Assembly (NCBI RefSeq): GCF_003432115.1
Contig: NZ_QWDC01000002.1
Span: 1,454,878-1,518,877, forward strand
Reading direction: 5' to 3'
Source of the DNA: Mucilaginibacter conchicola
GTDB taxonomy: Bacteria; Bacteroidota; Bacteroidia; Sphingobacteriales; Sphingobacteriaceae
Length of the DNA: 64,000 nucleotides
Positions 32,245-41,674 of this stretch are shown here, piece after piece; positions within the stretch are counted from its first letter, which is position 1; each line of letters begins with the position of its first letter. Position numbers and translations under genes: made by a program. Below the pieces are notes generated by a model, which was given only the letters and a program-made list of their open reading frames with translations, made no database searches and had not been told where the DNA came from.

Positions 32245-33300
32245 TTAATCCCTGTCGCGGCTTAGTTTACTAAACAGCAAAGGGTTTTCATTAAGTTCGG
32301 CAGTTTCGCGCCTGTGCTTAATAACGTGTATGGCCGTAAACAGCGCCTCGCGGAACGATACTTCTGATGCCATGTTCTTGCCGGCAATATCATAAGCCGT
32401 ACCATGATCTGGCGAGGTGCGCACAAAGCTTAAGCCTGCGGTATAATTAACACCGGTTTCAAAAGCTATCTGTTTAAACGGAATAAGGCCCTGGTCATGG
32501 TACATGGCCAGTACGGCATCAAATTGCAGGTAAGTGCCGTTTGCAAAAAAGCCGTCAGCAGCGTAAGGGCCAAAGGCCAAAACATCATGCGTGCGGGCTT
32601 CTTCAATGGCAGGGATAATAGTTTCCTGCTCTTCGGTACCTATCAGGCCGTTGTCGCCGGCGTGGGGATTAAGACCCAATACGGCAATTTTTGGTTTGCG
32701 GATCCAGAAATCATCTTTCAGGCTCGCATTCATCACTTGTAATTTCTTAACAATTTTTTCAGTAGTGATGCTCTGTGCAATTTTAGTAACCGGGATATGG
32801 CCGGTAACTACACCTACACGCAGCGAGTCGCTCACCAAAAACATCAACGATTCGTCTTTGCTATCGCGATGCTGTAAATATTCGGTATGGCCGGGGAAGG
32901 CGAAATCTTCACTCTGGATATTGTCTTTATTGATAGGCGCGGTAACCAAACCATCAATATGGCCGCTCAGCAGGTCATCCGTAGCGCGTTGCAGCGAGGT
33001 GAAGGCATATTTACCGCCATCTTTGGTAGACTGGCCCATCTCAATGCGTACATCCTCTTCCCAGCAATTGATCATGTTGGGTTTGCGGCTTTGTGCATCA
33101 AGGGCGCTATCCACCACAGTAAAGTTAAACTCGTTTAAGTGCGTGGCTTTACGGTGGAACGATGCCACTTTGGTATGCCCGTAAACTATGGGTGTACAGT
33201 AATCGTAAATGCGTGAGTCGGAAAGGGTTTTGATGATAATCTCAAGCCCGATGCCGTTAATGTCTCCTATGCTGATGCCTATTTTAGGTTTGTCGCTCAT
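32245..33300 (-). CDS. pdxA: 4-hydroxythreonine-4-phosphate dehydrogenase
   Basis: A 351-residue protein with family landmarks 'PKIGISIGDINGIGLEIIIK', 'GHTEYLQHRD', 'LGLNPHAGDNGLIGTEE' and 'AMYHDQGLIPFKQIAF'. It oxidises 4-phosphohydroxy-L-threonine in the pyridoxal phosphate pathway, using divalent metal bound by the conserved His residues. It is a housekeeping gene lying between DUF5009 and the divergent rsmA. Confidence 0.95.
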   Translation of the reverse strand: MSDKPKIGISIGDINGIGLEIIIKTLSDSRIYDYCTPIVYGHTKVASFHRKATHLNEFNFTVVDSALDAQSRKPNMINCWEEDVRIEMGQSTKDGGKYAFTSLQRATDDLLSGHIDGLVTAPINKDNIQSEDFAFPGHTEYLQHRDSKDESLMFLVSDSLRVGVVTGHIPVTKIAQSITTEKIVKKLQVMNASLKDDFWIRKPKIAVLGLNPHAGDNGLIGTEEQETIIPAIEEARTHDVLAFGPYAADGFFANGTYLQFDAVLAMYHDQGLIPFKQIAFETGVNYTAGLSFVRTSPDHGTAYDIAGKNMASEVSFREALFTAIHVIKHRRETAELNENPLLFSKLSRDRD

Positions 33301-33455
33301 TGTTCGTTGTCCGGTTTTACTGCTGGTGGGCAGTATAATTCGCTTTGGTATTTAGGCGCTTAGCTTTTTACCAAAAATGCAAATTAAAAGATTTTCAACT
33401 TATTATTCCTGATAAAAGCACAATATGCCGTAATTTGTGTGATTAATTTTAGCAA

Positions 33456-34235
33456 ATGACCTTAGTACGGGCAAAAAAACATCTCGGGCAGCACTTCCTC
33501 ACTGATAAAAACATCGCTTCAAAAATTGTTGAGAGCTTAAGGCCTGCTAATGGCTACAAGCAAGTGCTTGAGGTTGGCCCCGGCATGGGCATCCTATCCG
33601 ATTTCTTGCTGCAGAAACCCGACTATGAGGTTTTTCTGATCGATATCGATACCGAATCATACAACTTTCTGCAAAAGAAATACCCGCAATTAGGCAACAG
33701 GCTCATCAATGCCGATTTTTTGGAGCTTGATTTTAAAGCCAACTTTGATGAGAAAATGGCCGTGATAGGTAACTTCCCTTACAACATATCTTCCCAAATA
33801 CTTTTTAAGATCCTGGATAACCGCGATCAGGTGGTTGAAGTGGTAGGTATGTTCCAGAAAGAAGTAGCCGAGCGCTGTAATGCAAAGGCGGGTAGCAAAG
33901 AGTACGGCATCCTGAGCGTTTTCCTACAGGCTTATTACAAGGTTGAATATTTGTTCACCGTAAAAGCAGGCGTGTTCAACCCACCGCCCAAAGTGCTATC
34001 AGCAGTTATTCGCTTAACCCGCAACGAAACAGCCGCATTAAACTGCGACGAAAAACTTTTCTGGCAGGTAGTAAAAGCCGGTTTCAACCAGCGCCGCAAA
34101 ACGCTGCGCAATGCGGTATCGTCGCTTATCAACAAAGAGAAAATGGCAGATAACGCCACCCTGGACCTGCGCGCAGAGCGCTTAACCGTTGATGACTTTG
34201 TGAAACTGACTAATGAGATAGCGGCAGCGAGATAG
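33456..34235 (+). CDS. rsmA: 16S rRNA (adenine1518/1519-N6) dimethyltransferase RsmA/KsgA
   Basis: A 259-residue methyltransferase: 'KKHLGQHFLTDKNIASKIV', SAM-binding 'VLEVGPGMGILSDFLL', and the catalytic motif IV 'NFPYNISSQILFKIL'. It dimethylates two adjacent adenines near the 3' end of 16S rRNA late in small-subunit assembly. The layout is normal; the next small gene follows 8 bases downstream. Confidence 0.97.
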   Translation: MTLVRAKKHLGQHFLTDKNIASKIVESLRPANGYKQVLEVGPGMGILSDFLLQKPDYEVFLIDIDTESYNFLQKKYPQLGNRLINADFLELDFKANFDEKMAVIGNFPYNISSQILFKILDNRDQVVEVVGMFQKEVAERCNAKAGSKEYGILSVFLQAYYKVEYLFTVKAGVFNPPPKVLSAVIRLTRNETAALNCDEKLFWQVVKAGFNQRRKTLRNAVSSLINKEKMADNATLDLRAERLTVDDFVKLTNEIAAAR

Positions 34236-34243
34236 CCAACTTT

Positions 34244-34543
34244 ATGGATCAGATAGAGCAACTGATAGCCGATAATTTTAAAGTCAAAAGGAGCGACCTT
34301 CAAAACATCCAATTAATAGGTTCATTTTATTTCTCAGATGAATTATTTGATGAAATGTCTGCTTTTCTCTCAGCAGAAAAAATCGAAAAATTAAGAGACT
34401 CTAAGGATAAAATCGGTTTAGATGCCCTTGATAGCATATTCATCTATAAGTTGACTCTTTCAGGCAAAGATATTTTTGCCGTAGTTTATGATCACTATGA
34501 ACTTTACCTGCCCACATTTATTTGGGAAACCTTTGAAGCTTAA
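34244..34543 (+). CDS. hypothetical protein downstream of rsmA
   Basis: A 99-residue soluble protein starting 8 bases after rsmA, so probably co-transcribed. It has a helix-rich middle ('DELFDEMSAFLSAEKIEKLRDSK') and an aromatic C-terminal strand pattern ('KDIFAVVYDHYELYLPTFIWE'). No named family is recognised. It is convergent with the hybrid kinase. Confidence 0.6.
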   Translation: MDQIEQLIADNFKVKRSDLQNIQLIGSFYFSDELFDEMSAFLSAEKIEKLRDSKDKIGLDALDSIFIYKLTLSGKDIFAVVYDHYELYLPTFIWETFEA

Positions 34544-34550
34544 TATAATT

Positions 34551-37319
34551 TTAGCCACTAACTTCCACATCTATTTTCGCCAAGGCTGATAGCAACTCAT
34601 CCAGTTGTATCGGTTTAGATAAATAACCCGTCATGCCGGCTTGTAAACAGGCATCTTTATCTTCCTGCATGGCATTGGCTGTAACGGCAATGATCACCGG
34701 CTGCTCAATTGGCAAGCCGCGGATAATGCGCGTAGCTTCCAGTCCGCCCATCTCGGGCATTTGTACATCCATCAGTATCACATCAAAAGAGTTATGTTCC
34801 ATCAAGGCCAGTACCTCAATGCCGTTTGCAGCTATCTGTGGTTCGTAACCCAGTTTGTTCAATATCCTTACTATCAGCTTTTGGTTGATGAGGTTATCTT
34901 CAGCAACCAAAATATCCATAGGGTGCAGCGCTGCAAAATCGGGCGTTAGCAAACTGGCGCGGGCCTGTGGCTCGCTCACCTGTTTTATGTTTTGCTGCAG
35001 GCTCGCCAAAATGGTTTTGCCCAGCACCTGCTGTTTTACGGGCTTGGTTAATATGGCCGAGAACAGATCAGGGTATTTGGTCTTGGTTTCGTCGCCTATC
35101 GAGCTCAGCAGTATTACCGGTATCTGCGGATGTTTGGCATGTAAAATAGTAGCCAGCTGCACACCGTCCATATCCGGCATTTGCATATCGCTAATGATAA
35201 GGTCAAATGGCCGTTGGTCAACAAAAATTAAAGCCTCGGCGGCAGATGAAGCCATCACGGGTGCGAGTCGCCATTGCTCTAACTGTACCTGCAATATTTT
35301 GCGGTTGGTTGGGTTATCATCAACCACCAAAACGGTTTTGCCTTCTTGCCCGGCCATGCTCAATGGCACCTGCGTGCGCACCGCCTCGCGACTTGGCTCT
35401 ACTTTAATGGTAAACATAAAGGTTGTACCTGCGCCGGGTTCGCTGCTTACGCCAATACTGCCGCCTAATAAAGTAACCAAGCGCTCGCAAATGGCAAGGC
35501 CCAAACCCGTACCACCGTATTTGCGCGTAGTTGATGAATCAACCTGAGAGAAAGCCTCAAACAAATGCTGCACCTTATCCGCAGGGATACCTATGCCCGT
35601 ATCGCGAATTTCGAAGCCTAATACATGGCTGCCATCAGAACAAGTATCGGCAAGGACGATCTTCATAAATACTTCGCCGGCATGGGTAAATTTAACTGCG
35701 TTGCTCACCAGGTTAATCAGGATCTGCTTCAGGCGCATGCTATCGGCTACCAGGTTGGCTGGTATCTGCTCGTCTATTTCATAAATGAGGTCGATATTGG
35801 CTACCGCCGCTTTGCCGGCAAAAATATCCATCACCTCTTCTACACACTGGCGAAGGTTAAACGGATGCGGATCAAGATCCAATTTGCCCGATTCTATCTT
35901 TGAAAAATCGAGGATATCATTAATAACGTTCAGTAGCGTCGAGCCACTTGTTTGGATGGTTTCTACATACTCCAGTTGCTCATCATCTAACCGGGTATCA
36001 TGCAATAGCGAGGCCATGCCCAAAACACCATTCATAGGCGTGCGGATCTCGTGACTCATGGTAGCAAGGAAAACGCTTTTGGCCAGGTTGGCTTTCTCGG
36101 CCTCTTCGCGGGCCTGGTGTTCCTGCTCCTGTTGCTGGCGCAATTCCTCATTAAGTGAATATAACTCTTCTGATTGTGCCTTCAGTTCCTCGGCCTGTGC
36201 CTGCATGTCTTCGTTCATTTGCTGCAGCTCGCTGGTTTTTTCGTGCAGGTTATTAATGTGGCTGCGAAGCGTGGTCTTCAACAGATCAAAGTCGGTATAA
36301 AGTTGCTCAGTTTCCATACTGTTTGGCTTTATACCACTTTGCTGCAAAGGTTGGGGGATATTCTGAAAGTCGGAATTGATAAAATCGGCCATGCGCTGGT
36401 TTAACTCCTTCAGGTCTCGGGTAAAGTAGCGCGAGAAAATGATGGTGAGTACCACCACCGCAATAAGTGATAATGCCGACAGCCCGATAAGCAACCAGCT
36501 GAATTTTTTGTTTAATGCAACAATGGTACCCTCTACCATTTTATCGGTAACGGCATAGCGGCTCTCAAAACGTTTAATGGCTTGTTGTATATCGGGAACC
36601 ACGCCTGATGTTTTTAATAAGCCAAGCTGCTCGGTATAATCAACCAATTGTACAAAGTACTTGCGGTAATTGGTGAGTGCATCATAAGTAGCAGTGCCAC
36701 GCGGCATCAGGGCTATCAATGAGTCGGCTTGTTTAACGAAAAGGCTCGAGTAAGTTCCCTGCCCGCGCAGCATGTAATCCTTCTCGTGGCGCCGCAGTTG
36801 CAGGATGTTTGGTTTAGATATATTGCCGTAGTTCTCCAGCCAATGGGCATATTTACGCATCCTGCCCTCAAGGCCGTAATCCATAAAGCCTTTTTTAAAA
36901 TAGAGCGATTTTAATGAAAAGCCTAAACCGATGGTTTGGTTATTCAGCGCAATGAGGCTGTCTATTTCGCTATGCGTATCCAGGTTATTTTCTTCTGCTT
37001 TTATCTTCAAATTTGCCAGGCGTTTTACAATATCGCGCTGCAGCAATAGGAACATATCGGCGTTTTTCTGGCGGCCGTTATCATAAAAGTGTTCTTCATG
37101 GAAACCTGACAGCATAAAACGCTGCAGGTTATCTGTACTTTCGAGATAGCTGATCTGTATATGCGAAAGGTCGTCAGATATGGCAGTTAACTGGCTCTGT
37201 TTATGATCAATAAGCAGGTAAGCCATCAGCCATACGGCGATGATAAATATAAAGGAAGAAAAGCTTAGAAGGAGCCTCGCCTTAAATAACTTTAGAAGGG
37301 GAATTTGAAAAATGCGCAC
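34551..37319 (-). CDS. hybrid sensor histidine kinase with two receiver domains
   Basis: A 922-residue protein. An N-terminal transmembrane helix ('[21 protein letters not shown]'), a ~230-residue extracytoplasmic helical sensor region, a second helix ('[20 protein letters not shown]') and a coiled coil precede HisKA ('[18 protein letters not shown]', phosphoacceptor His). HATPase_c ('[20 protein letters not shown]', '[14 protein letters not shown]') follows, then two receivers: '[13 protein letters not shown]' with Asp in '[13 protein letters not shown]', and '[13 protein letters not shown]' with '[13 protein letters not shown]'. No output domain or response-regulator partner is adjacent. 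Confidence 0.93.
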   Translation of the reverse strand: MRIFQIPLLKLFKARLLLSFSSFIFIIAVWLMAYLLIDHKQSQLTAISDDLSHIQISYLESTDNLQRFMLSGFHEEHFYDNGRQKNADMFLLLQRDIVKRLANLKIKAEENNLDTHSEIDSLIALNNQTIGLGFSLKSLYFKKGFMDYGLEGRMRKYAHWLENYGNISKPNILQLRRHEKDYMLRGQGTYSSLFVKQADSLIALMPRGTATYDALTNYRKYFVQLVDYTEQLGLLKTSGVVPDIQQAIKRFESRYAVTDKMVEGTIVALNKKFSWLLIGLSALSLIAVVVLTIIFSRYFTRDLKELNQRMADFINSDFQNIPQPLQQSGIKPNSMETEQLYTDFDLLKTTLRSHINNLHEKTSELQQMNEDMQAQAEELKAQSEELYSLNEELRQQQEQEHQAREEAEKANLAKSVFLATMSHEIRTPMNGVLGMASLLHDTRLDDEQLEYVETIQTSGSTLLNVINDILDFSKIESGKLDLDPHPFNLRQCVEEVMDIFAGKAAVANIDLIYEIDEQIPANLVADSMRLKQILINLVSNAVKFTHAGEVFMKIVLADTCSDGSHVLGFEIRDTGIGIPADKVQHLFEAFSQVDSSTTRKYGGTGLGLAICERLVTLLGGSIGVSSEPGAGTTFMFTIKVEPSREAVRTQVPLSMAGQEGKTVLVVDDNPTNRKILQVQLEQWRLAPVMASSAAEALIFVDQRPFDLIISDMQMPDMDGVQLATILHAKHPQIPVILLSSIGDETKTKYPDLFSAILTKPVKQQVLGKTILASLQQNIKQVSEPQARASLLTPDFAALHPMDILVAEDNLINQKLIVRILNKLGYEPQIAANGIEVLALMEHNSFDVILMDVQMPEMGGLEATRIIRGLPIEQPVIIAVTANAMQEDKDACLQAGMTGYLSKPIQLDELLSALAKIDVEVSG

Positions 37320-37386
37320 ATCGCATCTTACGGAAACATTATGGCTTAGGTTGTTACGCCAATGTTAAGTTTTAAAATAGTGGATG

Positions 37387-37950
37387 TCAGTCTATTTTGA
37401 TCACCATTTTGGGGTTGGGATATTGTTCTTTTACCTTATCGGCCATACGTTTTACAAAAAGGTAATTTGCCGTGCCGCCAATGGCTGCGCCGATAACCGG
37501 AACCAACCGTTCGGCAGTGCGAACACCAAAGGTTAAGAATAGCCTTTCTGCAACACCTTCCATCATAGTTTTGCTAACTGCTATACCCGCTTCAATTTTA
37601 AAAGAGGTTGCCACCAACTGCATAAACTCATCAAAACCTACCCGGTAGCTACCACGATTATAATACATCACGGCCATGGTAACGCGGAATTGCTGGGTTA
37701 TCAAATTCACAAAATCAACAGGCATGCCTATTAACATGGTGAACAAGCCGCCTGTGCCGGCAACCGCACCTGTACCCGCGGCCATCAACGCGCATTGGTT
37801 AATAAATTTATCAAGCCCCATGGTATCAACACCGCGTTTAACACTCAACTGGTCTATCCGGTCAAAAATACTTCTGAAACCACCTTCTGATAATTTCATG
37901 GTAAACTGTTTGATATTCTTGCGCGCGTTTTTAAATGGGATGATGTTCAT
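37387..37950 (-). CDS. EcsC family protein
   Basis: The ATG at 37950 gives a 187-residue EcsC-type protein: 'MNIIPFKNARKNIKQ', 'GLFTMLIGMPVDFVNLITQQFRV' and 'VIGAAIGGTANYLFVKRMAD'. A frame open upstream runs through a palindromic repeat and is not part of the protein. EcsC proteins are membrane-associated with poorly known function, linked in Bacillus to an ABC transporter. The gene lies between the hybrid kinase and the dehydrogenase. Confidence 0.8.
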   Translation of the reverse strand: MNIIPFKNARKNIKQFTMKLSEGGFRSIFDRIDQLSVKRGVDTMGLDKFINQCALMAAGTGAVAGTGGLFTMLIGMPVDFVNLITQQFRVTMAVMYYNRGSYRVGFDEFMQLVATSFKIEAGIAVSKTMMEGVAERLFLTFGVRTAERLVPVIGAAIGGTANYLFVKRMADKVKEQYPNPKMVIKID

Positions 37951-38016
37951 AGGCTTTTGGTAATGCCATTTACGTGCCAGTTTTTTGTGGCCGGGTTTGG
38001 TCGCTCGCACAAATTG

Positions 38017-38164
38017 ACTCACCCCGACATCTCCGCCATTCGGCGGATCGTCGACCCTGTCTTCGCTGTGCGAAAAGAGGGTTAGGGAAAATCTATTTCT
38101 TTTCAACCCTCTTTGCTGCTTGCAGCATAGAGGGTGGTCCAGCGTAGCGGAGACCGGGTGAGTT
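38017..38164. repeat. ACTCACCCCGACAT-type long palindromic repeat
   Basis: Outer arms ACTCACCCCG... and ...GGGTGAGT enclose further arms CCGCC/GGCGG, AGAGGGTT/AACCCTCT and others. The same outer arms occur at 59619-59735. Confidence 0.75.
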
Positions 38165-38227
38165 AATATGCAAGCGATATAGTAAGGGATGATCAACTTT
38201 TGTACTTTTACCGCACAACTTACAGCA

Positions 38228-39160
38228 ATGAAAAATAACATCCTTATAGTTGACGATCTGCACCCCGCTTTTATGGAGCAGGCACAGGCGTTTGGCTACA
38301 CTATAAATTACCAACCCGACATGAAACTGGATGCGGCCAAAGCCATCATTAATGATTACGACGGTTTGGTTATCCGTTCCAAGTTTCAGGTAGATAAGGA
38401 ATTTTTAGACCTGGCCACCAACCTGCGTTTTATTTGCAGGGCAGGGGCGGGGATGGATAATATCGACGAGGATTATGCCGTAGCCAAAGGTGTCATCCTC
38501 ATCAATGCGCCCGAGGGTAACCGTGATGCTGTTGGCGAACATGGCGTAGGTATGCTGCTATCGCTGATGAACAACCTTAACCGTAGCGACGCTGAGGTGC
38601 GCGATGGCAAATGGCTGCGCGAGGAAAACCGTGGTTACGAACTAAAGGGCCGCACTGTAGGCATTATTGGATATGGTAATATGGGCCAGGCCTTTGCACA
38701 ACGCCTATCAGGCTTTGGAGTTGAGGTGATCGCCTTTGATAAATATAAAACCGGTTTTAGCGACAGGTATGCCCGCGAGGTAAGCATGGAGCAAATTGTT
38801 AAGCATGCCGATGTGCTGAGCCTGCATATCCCGCTTACACGCGAAACCAACGGGATGGTGGATGATGAGTACCTGTTCCACTTCAGGAAGCCGATATTTT
38901 TCCTGAACCTTGCCCGTGGCAAGGTGGTTAAAACGCAGGCGGTACTTAATGCCATAAAGCAAGGTAAGATATTAGGTGCCGGACTGGATGTGCTTGAGGT
39001 AGAGAAATTCCCGGCGTTAGGAGAGCAGCAATGGTTTGATGAATTGCGTGCCAGCGGCAAGGTGCTGCTAAGCCCGCACGTAGGCGGCTGGACATTTGAA
39101 AGCTATCGCAAAATAAGCGAAGTAATGGCGCAAAAGCTTGGCGAAATTGGCCTGGCTTAA
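38228..39160 (+). CDS. D-2-hydroxyacid dehydrogenase (phosphoglycerate dehydrogenase type)
   Basis: The ATG at 38228 gives 310 residues. The N-terminal substrate domain has 'LVIRSKFQVDKEFLDLA' and the NAD-binding domain 'GRTVGIIGYGNMGQAFAQRL' with 'ARGKVVKTQAVLNAI'. The catalytic Arg/Glu/His are in 'LRFICRAGAGMDNID', 'GLDVLEVEKFP' and 'SPHVGGWT'. It could be 3-phosphoglycerate dehydrogenase (serine synthesis) or a related 2-hydroxyacid enzyme; the 310-residue length lacks an ACT domain. Serine pathway genes are not adjacent. Confidence 0.88.
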   Translation: MKNNILIVDDLHPAFMEQAQAFGYTINYQPDMKLDAAKAIINDYDGLVIRSKFQVDKEFLDLATNLRFICRAGAGMDNIDEDYAVAKGVILINAPEGNRDAVGEHGVGMLLSLMNNLNRSDAEVRDGKWLREENRGYELKGRTVGIIGYGNMGQAFAQRLSGFGVEVIAFDKYKTGFSDRYAREVSMEQIVKHADVLSLHIPLTRETNGMVDDEYLFHFRKPIFFLNLARGKVVKTQAVLNAIKQGKILGAGLDVLEVEKFPALGEQQWFDELRASGKVLLSPHVGGWTFESYRKISEVMAQKLGEIGLA

Positions 39161-39369
39161 TAGCTGGCGGAGTAAAAAATCAGCTTAAAATATTTGGAGA
39201 TTAAAATTTAAAAACGTTATCTTCGTTTTAATACCAAACAAGATCATGGAGACTGATGTCCCGTGGTCTTGTTTGTTTTTATGGCCGAACGCTCTTCTAT
39301 CAAGAAAGTAGAGGGGCGGTTTTTTTTGGCCCAACGCGAACGAATTATAGAACTAATTATAAGTGTATT

Positions 39370-39843
39370 ATGGCAGACGTATCATACTATACCAAAGAAG
39401 GTTTAGAGAACTTAAAAGAAGAATTACAGCAACTAAAAACTACAGGCCGTGCTAAAATAGCAAACGCTATAGCCGAGGCCCGCGATAAAGGCGACTTATC
39501 TGAGAACGCCGAGTACGATGCTGCAAAAGAAGCGCAAGGCTTGCACGAAACCAAGATTGCCAAGCTGGAAGAAACGCTATCAAACGCACGTTTGTTAGAT
39601 GAATCTAAACTGGATATGTCAAAGGTTTTGGCACTATCTATTGTAAAGATCAAAAACGTTAAGAACGGCGCTACTATGAGCTACCAACTGGTATCAGAAA
39701 GCGAGGCCGACCTTAAAGCCGGTAAAATATCGGTAGCATCTCCTATTGCAAAAGGTTTGTTAGGTAAATCTGTTGGTGATAAAACCGAGATACAGGTGCC
39801 TGCCGGTAAAATGGAATTTGAGATACTGGAAATTAGCCGTTAG
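39370..39843 (+). CDS. greA: transcription elongation factor GreA
   Basis: The ATG at 39370 gives 157 residues in the usual GreA length. The N-terminal coiled-coil ('YYTKEGLENLKEELQQLKT', 'DKGDLSENAEYDAAKEAQG' carrying the catalytic acidic tip) and the C-terminal FKBP-like part ('VASPIAKGLLGKSVGD') are complete. It rescues backtracked RNA polymerase by stimulating transcript cleavage. A palindromic repeat follows. Confidence 0.97.
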   Translation: MADVSYYTKEGLENLKEELQQLKTTGRAKIANAIAEARDKGDLSENAEYDAAKEAQGLHETKIAKLEETLSNARLLDESKLDMSKVLALSIVKIKNVKNGATMSYQLVSESEADLKAGKISVASPIAKGLLGKSVGDKTEIQVPAGKMEFEILEISR

Positions 39844-39850
39844 TATTTAA

Positions 39851-39911
39851 TGAGTGATTGAGCGAAGGATAGAAGGAGCGAATGTTTTTTTCTTATTCGC
39901 TCAATCACTCA
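39851..39911. repeat. 16-bp perfect inverted repeat after greA
   Basis: TGAGTGATTGAGCGAA (39851-39866) pairs with TTCGCTCAATCACTCA (39896-39911). The loop contains T7. It belongs to the same family as 30201-30300. Confidence 0.7.
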
Positions 39912-39943
39912 TTCCATCCTTCAAACATTAAACATCCCTACCC

Positions 39944-40357
39944 ATGTCTACCATCTTTTCAAAAATAGTTGCAGGCGAAATCCCCGCCCATAAGGTTGCA
40001 GAGACCACCGAATTTCTGGCGTTTTTAGATATCAGTCCGCTGGCTGAAGGTCACGTTTTGGTGATCCCAAAAAAGGAAGTGGATTATATTTTTGATATTG
40101 ATGACGAGACCTTTCTTGGCCTGCAGATGTTCGCCAAAATTGTAGCTAAGGGTATCAAGAATGCTATCCCTTGCAAAAAAGTAGGTGTAGCAGTCATCGG
40201 CCTCGAGGTGCCGCACGCGCATATCCACCTCATCCCGATGAATCGTGTAGACGATATGAATTTTGCCCGCCCTAAGCTTTCACCAACGCAAGAGGAATTA
40301 GAAGCCACGGCTAAGAAAATTTCTGAGGCTTTGAAAGAGGTGACGCAAAGGGATTAA
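39944..40357 (+). CDS. HIT family nucleotide-binding protein
   Basis: A 137-residue protein with the histidine triad 'HAHIHLIPM' near residue 92 and 'DISPLAEGHVLVIPKKEVD' upstream. HIT proteins hydrolyse or transfer from purine nucleotide phosphoramidates or dinucleoside polyphosphates. It is a housekeeping-type gene immediately after greA, probably the same transcription unit though a repeat lies between. Confidence 0.93.
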   Translation: MSTIFSKIVAGEIPAHKVAETTEFLAFLDISPLAEGHVLVIPKKEVDYIFDIDDETFLGLQMFAKIVAKGIKNAIPCKKVGVAVIGLEVPHAHIHLIPMNRVDDMNFARPKLSPTQEELEATAKKISEALKEVTQRD

Positions 40358-40381
40358 CAAAACAAGCCCAATCACAGCAAC

Positions 40382-40455
40382 GTCATGCCGAATTTATTTC
40401 GGCATCCCACGGGTAAGATCTGCGTGATGAGAACCTGAAATAAATTCAGGATGAC
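40382..40455. repeat. GTCATGCCGAATTTATTTCGGC-type inverted repeat
   Basis: Outer arms GTCATgCcGAATTTATTTCgG and CcTGAAATAAATTCaGGATGAC are near-perfect inverted copies around a central 'CATCCCACGGGTAAGATC' spacer. It lies between the convergent HIT and oxyR genes. Confidence 0.7.
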
Positions 40456-40478
40456 GTAAGGAGATATGGCCATAGTGA

Positions 40479-41414
40479 TTATATCTCCACAATCTCTTTC
40501 TTTTTCTTTGTGCGAAGTCTTTTCGGCACAAACTCCAGTATTTCATTCTTTAAAGCTTCTATCATGCGGCGCTTTAAATAGTTGCGGTGCATTACTATGC
40601 TAACCTCACGCGCAGGCTCGGGGCTTTTAAAGTAACGTACACGGTCGCGCTGTTTGTCGGTCATTTCGGCAAGGGCAAGCTCGGGCAGGATGGTGGCGCC
40701 GTTGTTCATGTCTACCATGCGTTTCAAAGTTTCCACACTGCCGGTATTGTACTCAAAATGCTGGAAGCCTTTGGTGGCTTTGCGCCGCTGGCAAATGTTC
40801 AATACCTGCTCGCGCATGCAATGGCCCTCGTTCAGCACCCAAATCTCTTCCATATCTATGTCATCAGGGGTGATGACTTTCTTTTTAGATAACTTGCTGC
40901 TTTTTGCAGCGTAAGCCACAAAGTTCTCGTAAAATACGGGTATCTCGGTGAGGCTGCTTTCGTTTAAAGGCGTTGATAATAAGCCGCAATCAATAGTGCC
41001 CAGCTTTAGTTGCTGGATGATCTGCTCGGTAGTTTGTTCCCAAACAATGAGTTTTACCTGGGGATATTTCTCAATAAAACTATTGAGTATTTTGGGCAGG
41101 ATGTATGGCGATATAGTTGGGATGATACCTACCCTCAATTCTCCTGATAATTCTTTCTGCCTGTCTGTGACTATTTCTTTTATCTTTTCACTTTCTGCTA
41201 TCAGCACACGGGCCTGCGCTATGATTTCTTCGCCTATCTCGGTAGGCACAACAGGCTGCTTGCTGCGGTCAAATATCTTTACACCCAGCGTGTCTTCCAG
41301 CTTTTGTATCTGCATGCTCAAAGTTGGCTGCGTAACAAAACATTTATTGGCAGCAGCAACAAAACTGCGGTAAGTATCAACGGCTACAATGTATTCGAGT
41401 TGGGTAATGGTCAT
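40479..41414 (-). CDS. oxyR: hydrogen-peroxide-inducible regulator OxyR (LysR family)
   Basis: A 311-residue LysR-type regulator. The N-terminal HTH is 'SFVAAANKCFVTQPTLSMQIQ' and the C-terminal ligand domain follows. Cysteines 199 and 208 in 'GHCMREQVLNIC' sit at the same numbering as the redox pair of E. coli OxyR. Peroxide should form a disulfide that activates antioxidant genes. No typical target gene is adjacent. Confidence 0.9.
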   Translation of the reverse strand: MTITQLEYIVAVDTYRSFVAAANKCFVTQPTLSMQIQKLEDTLGVKIFDRSKQPVVPTEIGEEIIAQARVLIAESEKIKEIVTDRQKELSGELRVGIIPTISPYILPKILNSFIEKYPQVKLIVWEQTTEQIIQQLKLGTIDCGLLSTPLNESSLTEIPVFYENFVAYAAKSSKLSKKKVITPDDIDMEEIWVLNEGHCMREQVLNICQRRKATKGFQHFEYNTGSVETLKRMVDMNNGATILPELALAEMTDKQRDRVRYFKSPEPAREVSIVMHRNYLKRRMIEALKNEILEFVPKRLRTKKKKEIVEI

Positions 41415-41482
41415 ATCAACAGGTTCTATACAAATATAAAATTGTGATTGATTTTTTCTATGGGTATAAGAATAATTATAAT

Positions 41483-41610
41483 GTCATTTCGAACGATAGT
41501 GAGAAATCCTGTTATTGATGCTAAGTTCGGCGCTTGTTTTGTCTAACAGGATTTCTCGTCGCCCACACGCAAAGCCCACCCTTCTGCTCGCTCGCAATGA
41601 CGCGTGGGGG
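41483..41610. repeat. hybrid of two intergenic repeat families
   Basis: The left end (GTCATTTCGAACGATAGTGA) is the arm of the repeat at 48672-48758. The right end (CTCGCAATGACGCGTGGGG) is the arm of the repeat at 45534-45640. The two arms do not pair with each other except GTCATT...AATGAC. Confidence 0.7.
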
Positions 41611-41622
41611 TATTATCAAAAC

Positions 41623-41654
41623 AAAAAAGCCCCCGACATGTCGGGGGCTTTTTT
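41623..41654. terminator. bidirectional terminator of htrA
   Basis: A six-A/six-T flanked palindrome GCCCCCGACATGTCGGGGGC lies 20 bases beyond the htrA stop. Strong stem and T-tract. Confidence 0.85.
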
Positions 41655-41674
41655 GTTGATTATTTTGGATTATG

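Noticed and set aside
37951-38241. N-terminal extension of the EcsC gene
   Set aside because: The extra frame runs through a palindromic repeat; the family sequence begins at ATG 37950.
39256-39369. N-terminal extension of greA
   Set aside because: GreA proteins begin at 'MADVSYY', and the upstream 38 codons are not family-like.
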